DNA of 64,000 bases, from assembly GCF_000276665.1 (NCBI RefSeq), contig NW_004955474.1, positions 11,695,271 through 11,759,270 on the forward strand, read 5' to 3'. The notes under the pieces are model-generated. The model made no database searches, was not told the origin of the DNA, and saw nothing but the letters and a program-made list of their open reading frames with translations. A program made the position numbers and the translations under genes. Below are positions 36,650 to 48,172 of this stretch, piece by piece (positions within the stretch are counted from its first letter, which is position 1; every line of letters begins with the position of its first letter). Origin of the DNA: Chinchilla lanigera (Eukaryota > Chordata > Mammalia > Rodentia > Chinchillidae).

Positions 36650-37160
36650 GTAAGGTTCAGAGACCCCTGTGTTCTAGTTGATACTCTGTGTTAACTTGGG
36701 GAGTCTAGAGGTGTGGCTAAGTGACTCAGCAGTTCTGCATCTAGGGTGAGAAGGACACGCCCTTACCACTCTGGGATGTTGTTCACTGTCATGTGAGAAG
36801 TTTAGAAGGTTAACTGAGTGGCTGAGCAGAGTTCCAGGGTCCTTACTCTGTATTCATCCTGAGCCTGTTGCAGGAGGAAGGTGTGGAGATTATGTGAGTG
36901 GAACACGCCCCCTGGGGAGGGGGAGCCTGCTTGCAATGTAAGGGAGGAAAAGAGGCTTGTTCTTGCCCTCTTTTTGCTCTTGCTGCTTTTGCTGTTTTTC
37001 CGCGGCCATGAATTCTTGCCTTCTGCCATGTGCCACTCTGCCTTGGTGCTAGGCAAGTATGGACTGAAACCTCCACAAACTGTGAGCTAAATAACTTTCC
37101 TTCATTAATTTTGGGCATCAAGTATTTTGTCTCAGCAATGAGAGAAAAGTAACCAGGACA
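36650..37160 (+). mobile_element. MaLR-type LTR
   Basis: The 3' part reads ttctgccatgtgccactctg ... actgaaacctccacaaactg tgagctaaata (split) ... cagcaatgagagaaaagtaa, the same ending as the copies at 41248 and 44995. That ending parallels the MST/THE1-type MaLR LTR end. The 5' 150 bases are uncertain. An LTR remnant of an endogenous retrovirus-like element, no coding capacity. Confidence 0.65.
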
Positions 37161-37487
37161 CCCTGCATATGTCTCTCTCTGGGAATGCACAGGCACATGC
37201 TGCACTGACTTGCAGGGCAGCTACCCCAGTGTGGCCCAGCAGACTGTGCCTGAGACTGACACCTGCTGGGTGCCAGGGGAGGTGTAGCTCGCAACATGGA
37301 GGAGCACACAGAGCAGCACCCTCAAAAGCCGAGACAGCAGAGTGCCTGCCCTCCGAGACCTGGGCTGTGGCCAGCTGCGCATACACCTGAGGCAGGAAAA
37401 TAAGGTTAAGGGCACTGAAACCCTATTCGAGGAAACCCTGGCAGAAACGTTCCCTGATAATGGGAAAGACATGTAAGGACAAAGTCC

Positions 37488-37621
37488 AATGTTCACCATG
37501 GCATACTATAGTCAAATGGTCAAAAGTACAAGACAAAGAATTAGCTCAATTAGTAACAAAAAGGTAAAATGTTCACTACGGCATATCACAGTCAAACAGT
37601 CAAAAGAACAAGACAAAGAAT
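37488..37621. repeat. ~80-bp imperfect tandem duplication
   Basis: aatgttcaccatggcatact ... acaagacaaagaat (37488-37541) recurs as aatgttcactacggcatatc ... acaagacaaagaat (37568-37621). It lies at the 5' edge of the L1 remnant. Confidence 0.75.
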
Positions 37622-38990
37622 TTTTAAACTGCAAAACCAAAGCACTAAGTTACATTTAAGGGTATCCCCATCAAATTAAGAGCAGATTTCTTAGTGGAAA
37701 ACCTACAGACGAGTGGGAATAGAACAACGTATTCTAAGTCCAAAAAGAAAATAACTGCAAACCAAGATTAATATGCCCACCGAGGCTACCCTTCATAAAT
37801 GAAAAAGATTTCCTAAGACAAGCAAAAATGGAAGAAATTCATGACCACTGGACCAGCCTTACAACTGATACTTTAAGGGAGTCCTACATCCAGAGTGAAA
37901 GAAAGGTAACTACCATCGTGAAAGCATGTGAAAGTATAAATCTTGCTAGAAAAGTGGATACACAAAAGAAAAAAGATCAAACTGTCAATGGAGTAAAACA
38001 CAAAATGAAAAAGAGGAAGAATATTCAAAACAAGAGCAAAATCAACAGAGAGACAACACTCAGTTCTTTGCTATCGATAACTATGAATATAAATGGGTCA
38101 AATTCTCAAAAGATACAGACTGACTGAGCACACAAATAAAACAAGATGTGAGAAGACGCTATCTACAAGAAATTCACCACACAACTCTTTATATACAGAC
38201 TGAAAAATGAAAGGATGGAAATGATATACCTAGTCAATGAAATCCAAACACAAGCAGGAGTAACTACACTTCTATCTGACAAAGTAAACTTTGTCAGAGT
38301 AAGAAGAGATAAAGAAGGTCATTGTATAATGATCAAGGAATCAATTCAACAAGAGATTGTAAATGTGCGTGTACCTAATGATGGCACACCGGCTTACAAA
38401 ACAAACACAATTAGACCTAAAGGGAGATACAGGTTACAATGTAGTAATGCTGGGATATTTCCATACCCGACGCTTACCAATGGATAGATCATCCAGACAT
38501 CCCCTGCCAAATCAACAAAGACACATCAGTAGTAAAACTATACTGCAAATTAAATGGATTTAGCAGAAATTTATGTAACATTTCATCCAACTGCTGCAAA
38601 ATACATTCTTTTCATCAACAAATGAAACTTTCTCTAGAACAGACCATACATTAGGCCACAAAATGAGTTTTAACAAACTAAGAAATAAACTAAAATCATA
38701 TTCTGTATCTTTCATGATAAAGTAAACTTAAAGCCAATAACAAAATTTTAGAAATTATACAAGTGCATGAAGACTGAATAATGCACTTTTGAAGGGACAG
38801 CAAGTCACTAAGGAAGTAAGGGGCAAATTTTAAAACCCCTTGAAAGAAATGAAAATGGAAAAACACACTAGAATATGTAGGCTACAGCAAAATCAATACT
38901 AAAAGGAAATTTTACAGTGATGAGAGCCTACAATTTTTTAAAAAACAAAAATTTCAAATAAACAATCTAACAATACATCTCAAGAATGCA

Positions 38991-39129
38991 GGCCAGTTGT
39001 GATGGTACACACCACTAATCCCAGAATTTAGGAGGCTGAGGGAGGTGGCTCACTGTGATTTTGAGGCCAGCCTGGGCTGCAGAGTAAGTTCAAGGCCAGC
39101 CTCAACTATATAGTGAGACCTGGTCTCAA
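38991..39129 (+). mobile_element. B1 SINE
   Basis: gccagttgtgatggtacaca ... ggaggctgagggaggtggct ... gaggccagcctgggctgcag ... agtgagacctggtctc. Nested in the L1 remnant. Confidence 0.92.
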
Positions 39130-39413
39130 AAAATTAATATGTAAGTATATGTATGCAAGAATAAATCAAACCCCAAATTAGAAAGAAACAATAAAGATCA
39201 AAGCAGAAATAAATGAAATAGAATTTAAAAGACAAAAGACTAATGAAACAAAGAAATAGACAAATTACTGGATACATCTACCAAAATTGAACCATGAGGA
39301 CATCGAAAACCTGAATAGACTTACTTGTAATGACACTGAATCAGTAATAAAATGTCCCCCAAAAAAGAAACCTTTAGTGATGGCATCACTGCTGTTACAA
39401 AACACTATGGAAG

Positions 39414-39510
39414 GGGACTGGGGACTGAGCTCAGCAGCACAGCGCCTGCCTGGCAAGCACAAGGTCGCGAGTTCGATTCCTGGTACCGGAAAACAACAAC
39501 AACAACAACA
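39414..39510 (+). mobile_element. ID SINE, TACCGG subfamily, with target-site duplication
   Basis: gggactggggactgagctca ... gttcgattcctggtaccgga and a (CAA)n tail. Direct repeats aaaacactatggaag / aaaatactatggaag lie at 39399-39413 and 39511-39525. Nested in L1. Confidence 0.92.
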
Positions 39511-39711
39511 AAAATACTATGGAAGAACTAATGCCACTTCTCAAACTTGTCCATAGAAGGAGGGAGCAATTCTAAACTATGAGGCTAGCAATAGTTGGTT
39601 ACCAAAACAGGGCAAGGACACAGTAACAACAGAAAGAAACCTATAAAGTAATATCCTATATTAACACAGACATAAAACTCAATAAAATACTAGCAAATTG
39701 AACTTAACAGC

Positions 39712-41245
39712 AAATAATCATTCATGGAAGGAAGATGGCAGTGTGAAATCCAGCAACAGACCACAGTTTCTCCAGGACCAAGACTCACAGTATCTCAAAA
39801 ACAAGTTAGCGAAGAGAAAGGAGGGAAAGCTCCAGGAACTGAGAAAGAACTGACAGGAAATCACAGAAGGAACTGACAGGAAATCACAGAGAAACTAGAG
39901 AAATTACAAACAACACAGGGAGAAGAAAGCAGTCTGGAATGCTAGCCACAGCTTCCGGGGAGGAAGCTGTCAAGCCTAGAAAGAGTCAGCAACCCCAGGG
40001 AGAAACAGTGAACCGGGCTGGCAGCACAAACCTAAGGAAAGCCCACAGTTACTGTAAACTGCAAAGATGACTTGGGGTTTTAGTTGGCAAGAAAGCAGGG
40101 ATTTGGGACACACAGAAGGACACAGAAACGGGGAGGAACTGGAGTAAATACAGCCATTGGGCAGACATCACTGACCAACCACACCCAGCAGGGAAGGTAC
40201 AGTGGACTCCACCCACACACAGAATACTGCCTGCCACTCTACCTTCCCACCACAGCTGGTAGATTTCACAATTGCAGACCCTGGGGGGAAAACCATTCAA
40301 ACACAGAGAAGAATTTTTTGGACTCACTTCTCTTTTTCATTGTTGGTTTTTGGGAGTTTGGGGTTTTTTAATCTTTTTTTTTTCTTCCTTGTGCTGTTAC
40401 TTTTGTCTAATTCTAACAATTTTCCTTTTGTCTTTAAGTGAATCCTTTATCTCACTTTTCTCTTTTTTTCCATCTTCCTTTTATTTTTCAAAGTCTCTCA
40501 TCTTCCTCTTCCCTACTCCTCTTTTTATTAGTGCTACTGCTGAGCTTTATTCACTTTTAGACCCTAAGTAGACTCTACGCTGCCACTGTTGATTCCTTTC
40601 CATTGCTAATGGTGGCAGTTACTGCATTTAGAAAGTGTTCACTCATATTCAAGTTGGTCTTCATGTCTACATTATTGTTGCAGATCTTCTTTCCACTGTT
40701 CAGGGTTATACAGTGCTAACTTTTATTGGTCTCGTATATCAATATCCATTTTGTCCTTGACTTTATTATGTACTTTATTATGTATTTATTAGGTGCCGAT
40801 TTCTTTGCTACATGCAGGGTGGCACAGTTGTTGCTATTAACTAATTTTTACTATATGCCAATATCTGGTTTGTCTCTGTGTCATCAACATTACTGTGGCT
40901 CATTTCAGAACTCGGTGCTGCGTCAATTATACTGCACCTCCCCTCTCTAAACTGGTGGAGGTGGTTCGGTCTCGGGACAGAGGCAAAGGCCTACAGTTAG
41001 CCACACTCAAAGCACATGACTGGAAAGTAGATACTAACTAAAAAAATTTGCATACCACAAAACCTTTTCCTAAACCCACAGTGTACAGGTAGACAACCAC
41101 ATACACAAAAAAACTTGAGCAAGCAAGGCAACAAAATGCCTCCCACACTCCCAAGTCTCTTAAGAGCTTATCCCTGGGGCATCCATGGGGAGAAAATCAA
41201 AAGCCAAATACCTGAATTATATGAAGCGGTAAAAGAGGATATGAC
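39712..41245 (+). mobile_element. Possible L1 5' UTR-like segment
   Basis: The block opens with ggaaggaagatggcagtgtg, similar to the start of many L1 5' UTRs (gaagatggcgg). GC-richer leader-like sequence follows, then a pyrimidine tract (40320-40510). It lies between L1 remnants in the same direction. Assignment is tentative; it could be an unclassified repeat. Confidence 0.4.
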
Positions 41246-41247
41246 TG

Positions 41248-41655
41248 TTATGACTTATGTCTAGATGTCCCTCCAAAGCCTCATACACTCACAGATGGGT
41301 TTTTTTCAGAGGTGGCTCGGTCTAGAGTGTGTGACACTGGAATTGATTCAGGATGCAACGCTAGGATCAAGGGCACTATGATTAAGGATATGAGTGCTGC
41401 CCTCCCTGAGTGGCCTAGATAAGATAAAAGCGGCAGGAAGAGAATGTTAAGGTCCCTTGCTTGCTGGCTTTTGCTGTCTTCTGTTTTCCGTGAACTGCTT
41501 CTCCTCTGTGATGCCCCTCTGCCATGTGCCACTCTGCCTTGGAGCCTGCCAACTATAGACTGAAACCTCTGCAAACTGTGAGCTAAATAAACCCTTCCCA
41601 TTTAACTTTAGGTGTTGACTATTTTGCCTCAGCAATGAGAGAGGAAAGTAAGTAA
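41248..41655 (+). mobile_element. MaLR-type LTR
   Basis: Begins tgttatgacttatgtctaga tgtccc (split), ends actgaaacctctgcaaactg tgagctaaataaacc (split) ... cctcagcaatgagagagg. TG start, an AATAAA near the 3' end (41584-41589) and length of about 410 bp fit a MaLR LTR. It appears to split the segment at 39712 from that at 41660. Confidence 0.7.
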
Positions 41656-41659
41656 AAAT

Positions 41660-41900
41660 AATGACTAAATTGATAATAGGCTTAATAGGATAATGGGCTT
41701 AAGGATCAGTGAGTTTAAAGAAGACAATAAGAAAAAGCCAGTGAAGCTTGCAAAAAAAAGATACAAAACATGAACGACAAGTTTAACAAGAATCTCTGAA
41801 AATGTACAAAGATTAATCCAAGAGATAAAAATTTCCACTTAAAGTATGGGCAGCAGAAGTAGCCAATGTGAGGACAGAGTGTAAGAGCTAGAAGGCAGGG
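41660..41900 (+). mobile_element. Possible L1 ORF1-like remnant
   Basis: A-rich sequence (agaagacaataagaaaaagc ... gaatctctgaaaatgtacaa) looks like a decayed L1 ORF1 coiled-coil region. No open frame remains. Confidence 0.35.
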
Positions 41901-41918
41901 CTGGTGCAGATGATCACA

Positions 41919-42150
41919 CAATGGTACCTTGGTTTACGAACTTAATTTGATCATAATTCTGGAGAAGGTGTGATACAGTGGCAAAGAAATTTATAACAAC
42001 CGCGTTCCACTTTTTGTGGAAAGTAGAATTTGCACGTGTTGTTGGATATTTAGTTGAGATTTTTGAACCACACATTAGAGGTACAGTACAACCTGGTTTC
42101 TCCCTACTGCTCAGAGCAAAATCCAAGAGGGAATACATAAACTAAGAGGG
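41919..42150. mobile_element. MITE-like DNA transposon copy (related to 9165-9355)
   Basis: The left end caatggtaccttggtttacg aacttaatttg (split) matches the left end at 9167 (cagtggtgcctcagttcaca ...). The right end (gggaatacataaactaagag) is a decayed inverted copy. Confidence 0.6.
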
Positions 42151-42589
42151 AAATATTAACCAAAAAGGGATTAGAAATTTGGAGGTTGGAAAATTTTTCA
42201 GCTCATGCAGATAGTAAAGCCTGGAAATGGAACCAAGACCAACTGTACAACAGTTTGCCATAGGGATTATGCATGTGGTTCATAGATCCAATGAACCATC
42301 ACAGCAGAAGCCAGGAATAAAGATGCAGTCATACAGGGAAGATCTGCGGGGCTCCCTGACACGATGCCTCCCTCCCCCTGCCACCCTGAAGTGAACCACC
42401 TCATACATTAAAAGTTTCTGAGAATTTCACACTATCGGAAATACTACCAGGTGGGATTAAAGAGGATAGAAATAGGACAAAGTGAAGGAAGGCTGTCAGA
42501 TTTCTAGGATTCTATGCTAAAAACAGTACAACAAGGTTATCAGGCTATGAATAACTGTTACCTTTGAAGAAAAGACCAGAATGACCCGA

Positions 42590-43548
42590 AAGAGAGTTCA
42601 GAGGGCACTGGGACTGCCTCTGCCACCGACTCCAGGCTGAGAAGGGGGCTCCCACCTCAGTGGGTGCACTTCCCTGAGAGGTCAGAGGGTGGAGCTAAAG
42701 AGGATCCCTAAGCCCCTCAAACCCCAAAATCTAGTGCGATTTTCCCACATAGGTTTCAGACCTGCTTAGAACCCCTGACTCTTTGAGAATGAGAATGTCT
42801 GTCCTGTGCCTGTCCCACCAATATATCCTGGAACCAGATGAACTGCACAGTTTCACAGGTGTACAGCTGTGAATTTTGCCTTAGGATGAATCGTACCTCC
42901 AGTCTCACCCATACTTGATGTAAATGATGTTTACATGATGTGTTACTTAGGGTTCCCCAAAAAAAACCAGAAAAAATAAGGTATGCGGGGGCTACTGTAA
43001 GGAACTGGCTCATACAGTTACGGAAGATAAGAAGTCTCAGATCTGGGCTGGGGATTTAGCTCAGTGGCAAAAGCGCCTGCCTGGCAAGCGCAAGGTCATG
43101 AGTTCGGTTCCTGGTACCAGAGAAAAACCAAAAAAAAAAAAAAAAAGGAAGTCTCAGATCTGCAGCTGCCAAGCTAGCCCCAAAAGGGCCGATGGGGTAT
43201 TGTAATTCTAAGACAAGAAAGAAAAAAAAGCCAAGTTTTTGCTAGTCAGACTTTAAACTGATTAGATAAAGACCACTGACATTTGGGAGGGCAACTCGCT
43301 TTATCCAATCTCGTGCAAACATTCATCTCATCTAGAAACAAGTTTCACAGACACACCCAGAATAATGCTTGGCGAAGTACCTGGGCATTTCCTGGTCTAG
43401 TCAAGTTGGTATATAGAATTAACTATCACAGATAAGATGGTGAACTTGGAGTTGGTGCTTGAGTGGGTTAGGACTTCTGGGGATGTTGAAATGAGGTAAA
43501 CGTATTTTGTGTGTAACAAGGATGCGAATTTACCAAGAGGGTAAAGCA
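42590..43548 (+). mobile_element. MaLR internal-region remnant, interrupted
   Basis: gaatgtctgtcctgtgcctg tcccacca (split) ... ttgccttaggatgaatcgta cctccagtctcaccc (split), and after an interruption tggagttggtgcttgagtgg gttaggac (split), resemble non-coding MaLR internal sequence. It runs directly into the MLT1-like LTR at 43549. An unclassified ancient repeat (about 42940-43432) with its own ID interrupts it. No protein-coding capacity. Confidence 0.5.
43045..43147 (+). mobile_element. ID SINE, TACCGG-related subfamily, with target-site duplication
   Basis: gggctggggatttagctcag ... gttcggttcctggtaccaga gaaaaacc (split) and A-tail. Perfect repeats gaagtctcagatct occur at 43031-43044 and 43148-43161. 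Confidence 0.93.
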
Positions 43549-43920
43549 TTACAGGCTGAATTATATCCCATCAAATTCATATACTGAAGTCCTAACCCTC
43601 AGAATGGATGGCTTTATTCAGTGATAGAGATTTTACTAAGAATCAAATTAAAAGGAAGTTGTTAGGATGGGGCCTGATCTGATATGACGAGGAGTCCTTA
43701 ACAAAAGGAGAAAATTGTACACAGAGACACTCATGGAAGACAGGTGATGTGAAGAGACACAGGCAGAAGGCAGCCATCTACAAGCCTGGAGCTGATCCTT
43801 CCCTTGTACCCCTCAAAATGAAATGACCTGCCAAAGACCTGATTTTGGACTTCTAATCTCCAGAACTACTAAACGACACGTGTCAGCGGCACTCTGCTGC
43901 CACACCCCCAGCAAACTAAC
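43549..43920 (+). mobile_element. MLT1-like LTR (ERVL-MaLR)
   Basis: ggctgaattatatcccatca aattcatatactgaagtcct (split) ... gatggggcctgatctgatat ... aggcagaaggcagccatcta caagcc (split) ... ttggacttctaatctccaga act (split). This is the standard MLT1 LTR order of phrases, moderately diverged. Confidence 0.75.
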
Positions 43921-44504
43921 AAAAGGACTTCAATCTTTACATTTCAGTTAGTACTGATCTCAATGATTCTTTCCTCTCACTCTGATCATTAGCTGTGACG
44001 GTGTTCACTAGGTGTTAGTTCCTGCAGTAAGTTCTCAGTAAATACTCAAAACTACCCTTTGAGTGAATTTTATGGTATGACAATGATGTCACAATAAGAT
44101 ACGTATACATAACACAAGAAATCTAAAAAAATAATAACCTTTGAAGGTGGGATGATCATTATTCTGACTTGAGAACTGAGTACAAGACAATCAGTACAGG
44201 GGCAGAAACTGAAGCCAGGTGTCTGAGTACAGACCTGTGCCCCCACCACCTCATCAGTGTCTGTCACCCCTTCCTACTTCCTTGTTTCATTTCAATGTGA
44301 CAGCTGCGTGAGCTACTATTTGTCACGATAAAGACTGCGCATTAACGGCCCATCTATACTATTCACAACCCTGCATTATTGCAGCACCAGTTATGCACCA
44401 GTCTATAAAACCCACCAAATGAAATAACACTTAAGTTTAAGCACATATTAAGAAACAAATATTATATGTATTGCTAATGGTTTAAAGATGTTTGAATCCA
44501 AATT

Positions 44505-44990
44505 ATAGTAAGAGTCTTTTGAAAAGCTTGTCAAGGAAAATGGCACAGAAACTAGGAATGCAAAAACAGCTTTGAAAATGCATATGGTACGATAACTCAT
44601 TACCTAATTTCAAGACTTATTCTAAAGCTACAGTTATCAAGTGTTATATTAGTCAAAGAATACACATATAAGTAAATGCAGCAGAAGAAAAAGTCCAGAC
44701 ACAGATCAGTATATATAAAATCAATTGATTTTAAACAAATCTGAAAGGCAATTCAGGAGAGAAAGGACTGTTTTCAACAAAGTGTTGGATCAACAGAACA
44801 TCCTATTTTTTAAAAAACACAAAAAACAAACCTTCATATCTGTGCTAAAGTTAATTTAGTAAGGATTATAGCCTACATGAGAAACTTAAAATTATAAAAC
44901 TTGTATAAGAGAACATAGGAAAAAAAGCCTTATGGCCTTGGATTTTGCAGAGATCTCTTCTGTATGACACCAAAAGCACAATCTGTAAGT
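44505..44990 (+). mobile_element. L1 ORF2 remnant
   Basis: aatttcaagacttattctaa agctacagttatcaag (split) ... caacaaagtgttggatcaac ... ttgtataagagaacatagga is decayed L1 ORF2. The MaLR LTR at 44995 truncates it. Confidence 0.7.
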
Positions 44991-44994
44991 GGTA

Positions 44995-45468
44995 TGACTT
45001 GTGTGTAGATGTCCCCCCAAAGCCTCACGCGGTCATAGGCGGGCTTTACAGAGGAGGCTGGATCTAAGATGCGATATGCTCGGAGGAATTGTGTGTGATG
45101 CTGTGTTCAAGGGTGTGTGTGTGATTACTAAATTAGTCCACTGATTGGACTGGAACAGTTCTGGGTGTGGAAAATGGGAAGCACCCCCCCCCCCTCCGCC
45201 GGGTGTAAGTGCTACTTGCCCTAACAGGATGTAGCCTGGATATAATGTAAGGGGCAGAAAGAGGGCTGCTGATGTCACTGCTGTTCACGTGCTGCTTTCC
45301 TTCTTCACTGCTTTGCTGCCTTCTGTCTGCCGTGAACTGCTTCTCCTCCGCCCTGCCCCTCTGCCTTGGAGTCACCCAACTTTGAACTGAAACCTCTACA
45401 AACTATAAGCTACAATTGTTTCTCCTTTAACTTTGGGTGTCGGGTATTTTGTCTCAGTAACAAGAAAA
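44995..45468 (+). mobile_element. MaLR-type LTR
   Basis: ggtatgacttgtgtgtagat gtccccccaaagcctcac (split) ... ccgtgaactgcttctcctcc ... actgaaacctctacaaacta ... tgtctcagtaacaagaa. Closely related to 41248-41655; it includes a C9 run at about 45186-45194. Confidence 0.7.
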
Positions 45469-45654
45469 ATAATAAATGCAATGAAAGAAAAATTAATGAA
45501 ATTAACTTTTAAAAAATCTGCTACGAAAATAAAAAGCCATAGAATGAAAGAAAATATAAAATACCTTTCTCATGTATAACTTGTATTCAAAAAATGTAAG
45601 AACATTTAAAGCACAATAAAAATGAAAACAAAAATTTAGAATATGCAAAACAGT

Positions 45655-45865
45655 TTGTAGCCTGGATAGGGTAACAGGGAAAGTGAGATTTGCCTGCAGC
45701 TTGCAATGCTTGCTGCCTCCTCTCTACTCTGCCATGCCTGCTTGCCTTGGAGAGAGCTCACTAGCAAAACTGAAACCTCTACAAACAGCTATTGAAATAA
45801 ACCTTCACACCTTTAACTTCAGGTGTCAGGGATTTTGTCACAGCAACAAGAAAGTAACTTAAGAC
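45655..45865 (+). mobile_element. MaLR-type LTR, 3' part only
   Basis: ctctgccatgcctgcttgcc ttgg (split) ... aaactgaaacctctacaaac ... attgaaataaacc ... ttgtcacagcaacaagaaag. It contains AATAAA at about 45795-45800. Confidence 0.6.
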
Positions 45866-46075
45866 ACTTACCTCATGACCCAGTATTTCCACTGCTAGTA
45901 TTTACCTATCCTGTATTTGCCCAAGAGAAGGAGAGACCTATAGTAGCACTGCTCATCATTTTCAAAAAGCTGGAAATTCCACATGGGAAGATTATTCAGT
46001 TAAAAAGGAACAAGTTACTTTACGGCCACACTCAAAAAGCTACACATAAAATTTCATTTATGACATTCTAGAAAA
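45866..46075 (+). mobile_element. L1 ORF2/3' remnant
   Basis: cttacctcatgacccagtat ttccactgctagtatttacc (split) and following text match the L1 tail phrase 'gacccagcaattccactcctaggtatttacc'. Probably the continuation of the L1 at 44505 after LTR insertions. Confidence 0.6.
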
Positions 46076-46187
46076 GACAAAATATTTGAGACAGTGGTCA
46101 CCAATGCTATAAGTGGGAGAAAAGCTGTGGGAAAGGACGTTCTTTAGTTAGACAAAGCACTGAGGACACACAGTGATTTGTTTATTG

Positions 46188-46291
46188 TTTGTTAGGGTTT
46201 CTTAAAATAAGGCTTCATTATACAGCCCAGACTGGCTTTGAGTTTACGATCCTCCTGCCTCAGCCTCCCAAATACTGGGATTACAGGCCTG
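46188..46291 (-). mobile_element. B1 SINE, reverse orientation, truncated
   Basis: ggcttcattatacagcccag actggctttgagtttacgat (split) ... cctcagcctcccaaatactg ggattacaggcctgtg (split). Confidence 0.8.
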
Positions 46292-46790
46292 TGTTGGATT
46301 ACCAGTGGAGAAAGATAACCCTTTAATTACTTTTTCAATGTATTCCCTCAGGCCTGATCAAGCCATATGACTGTTTAGCTCTGGAGGGAGTCTAGCAAAA
46401 GCCTTGGTGGAAAGGATAAGATTGCAAAACCTCTGTCCTTGTGGAAAGCCGCCATGGTCAACACTAAAGGCTTTACTGAGACATACCTGAAGGAATGATA
46501 ACATGAGGGCTTACGAAGTCAAATCTCATACTTCTGATAATTGAGCTGTATTATCCTTGCTAAAACGTTTGGTATCTGCCCATTTGTACTAGCTACGCCC
46601 TTGGTTCTCGCTCAATAAAGTGTGACTGAGATTGTAATCGGGGGTGTAGTCCAAGAGGCTGTAAGCCCCCTGATCCAGGAACTTTGTCTCCCTTGTTTTT
46701 CTTGTTTCTCCTACTTTTCTTTTCATTTGAAGCACCTCGTTCTTGGGACCTGTCACCCTGGACGGAAACAGAATCTACATGTGACAAAAA
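46292..46790 (+). mobile_element. Probable solo LTR (non-MaLR endogenous retrovirus)
   Basis: A block of about 470-500 bp after the B1 contains tgttggattaccagtggaga, a late ctcgctcaataaagtgtgac (AATAAA at about 46613-46618) and then a pyrimidine-rich U5-like part ending ...cttgggacctgtcaccctgg. The late poly(A) signal and the following U5-like tail fit a gammaretroviral-type LTR. No target duplication was confirmed and no coding sequence is present. Confidence 0.5.
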
Positions 46791-46864
46791 GCCATAAGGG
46801 CGTTTTGAGGCAAGTGATATTACTGCTCTGTATCTTCATTACTGCAGTACTTATATAACTGGTG

Positions 46865-47235
46865 CATTAGTCAGCTTTCAAATCAGTGAACACAATACCT
46901 GACACTCATGACTTAAAAAGGAAGAAAGGTTTAATTTAGTGTGTGGTTCAGAGGATTCAGCCCATAGCAAGGTGGAAACATCGTGACAGACAGGCAGAGC
47001 AGCTAGGAAGCACAGTGTGAAGGGAGGTGCAGGGAATGGAGAGGTACCCTCCAAAGGCAGAACCCATGCGGCAGACCTCTTCCAATCGTGCCCCACCTTC
47101 GAACAGCACATTAGCTATCAACTCCCCAGTGGGCCAATTTACCAAGGATCACGGCACTCCCACGATCCAATCATCTTCTAGAAGTCCCATCTCTGCACAC
47201 ATAAGACTTCCAGGGCAAGCTCTAGATCAAAACTT
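46865..47235 (-). mobile_element. MaLR-type LTR, reverse orientation, diverged
   Basis: gcattagtcagctttcaaat cagtgaacacaatacctgac (split) ... gaagaaaggtttaatttagt ... gtggttcagaggattcagcc is the reverse counterpart of the LTR ending seen at 61110. The - strand carries ATTAAA at 46930-46935. Confidence 0.55.
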
Positions 47236-47407
47236 AACAAGTGCATTTCTTTGTGAGGGTATCTCCCAAAAGGGCGAATTTTACTGTATTAAATTATATC
47301 TCCTTAAAACAGATTTTTAAAAAATTGGCCAGCTGAACACTAAGTTTTAAGATCTAGTGAAAGAAGAATATAAAAATCTTGAAAAATGAGTACAATTTGG
47401 GTGTTTT

Positions 47408-47430
47408 TTTTTTTTTTTTTTTTTTTTTTA
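47408..47430. repeat. Poly(T)/poly(A) tract
   Basis: About 23-25 consecutive T. No recognisable SINE body is attached, so it may be a retroposon tail remnant. Confidence 0.85.
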
Positions 47431-48090
47431 AGTCTATCACAACTTCTACACTGTAGGAGTCAAAAGGCCTAGTTTGACTCTGCCGGATTCTGTATTTTGC
47501 CAATTAAGTGACACATGCAGCAACATAAACTAAAATGCTCTCTGGCTTTGCTAGTAGAGAAACAAGTTTGCTGTTTAAGACTTTTTATAAGGTTCTCAGA
47601 CACAAATCACAAGCAAGCCTCAAGAACAAATGGTGAACTGTGTATATTCCTTGGGGACAAGGGCTCTGCTTATATGTGTGCGTGTCCCCAAGAGAGAGCA
47701 GGGCCAAATAAATGCTGCAAATGGGCCAGGAGGGGCCCTGTGCCTAGGCCCTATTCTTAGAGGCCTTTTTCTCTGGCTTCCCTCCAACTCACTGTTGCAC
47801 ACAGTAACTGTGCAGAGCCTTCTAGAACACTTGCGGGTACTCGGAGTTCGAGACTTTCCGCACCAGCAGTCCTGCTAGGTGCGGAGGGTGCGCAGCATCG
47901 GGGCTGTAGCCAGGGGTCCCGCACCCCAGACGTGGAGTCCCCACAGGCGTCCCACCCCGAGAGGCGGAGGGCGGGGCTCTCCGGGGCTTTCACGGTCCAG
48001 AAACGGAATTTAAAGGCGCGATCCAGAGGAAGGATGGAGGAGAACAACGAGCGCAGAAGCCATAGGAAGGGCAGGCTGAGCCACCCTGAG

Positions 48091-48105
48091 GGCGGGGCGG
48101 GGCGG
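48091..48105 (+). promoter_or_regulatory. Tandem GC boxes (Sp1-type) upstream of NAP1L5
   Basis: Overlapping ggcggg motifs, 68-82 bp before the start codon, followed by the palindrome gtcagctgac (48110 region). A plausible core-promoter element. Confidence 0.55.
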
Positions 48106-48172
48106 AGCCGTCAGCTGACCGCGGGGCCTCGGCGTCCATCCGTCCACAGCCGCAGCGGACCGGCCGCGCGTC

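Larger units (their letters stand above)
37440..39711 (+). mobile_element. L1 LINE remnant (L1M type), with nested B1 and ID
   Basis: Diverged L1 text, including gcagatttcttagtggaaaa, tgaaaggatggaaatgatat, aagaaggtcattgtataatg, ggatagatcatccagacatc and gaccatacattaggccacaa, spans the inter-ORF and ORF2 endonuclease region. Stops and frameshifts are abundant. Younger SINEs (38991-39129 and 39414-39510) interrupt it. Confidence 0.85.

Noticed and set aside
37828..38127. Lys-rich 99-codon + strand frame
   Set aside because: It lies within a decayed L1M remnant and is interrupted by stops on both sides.
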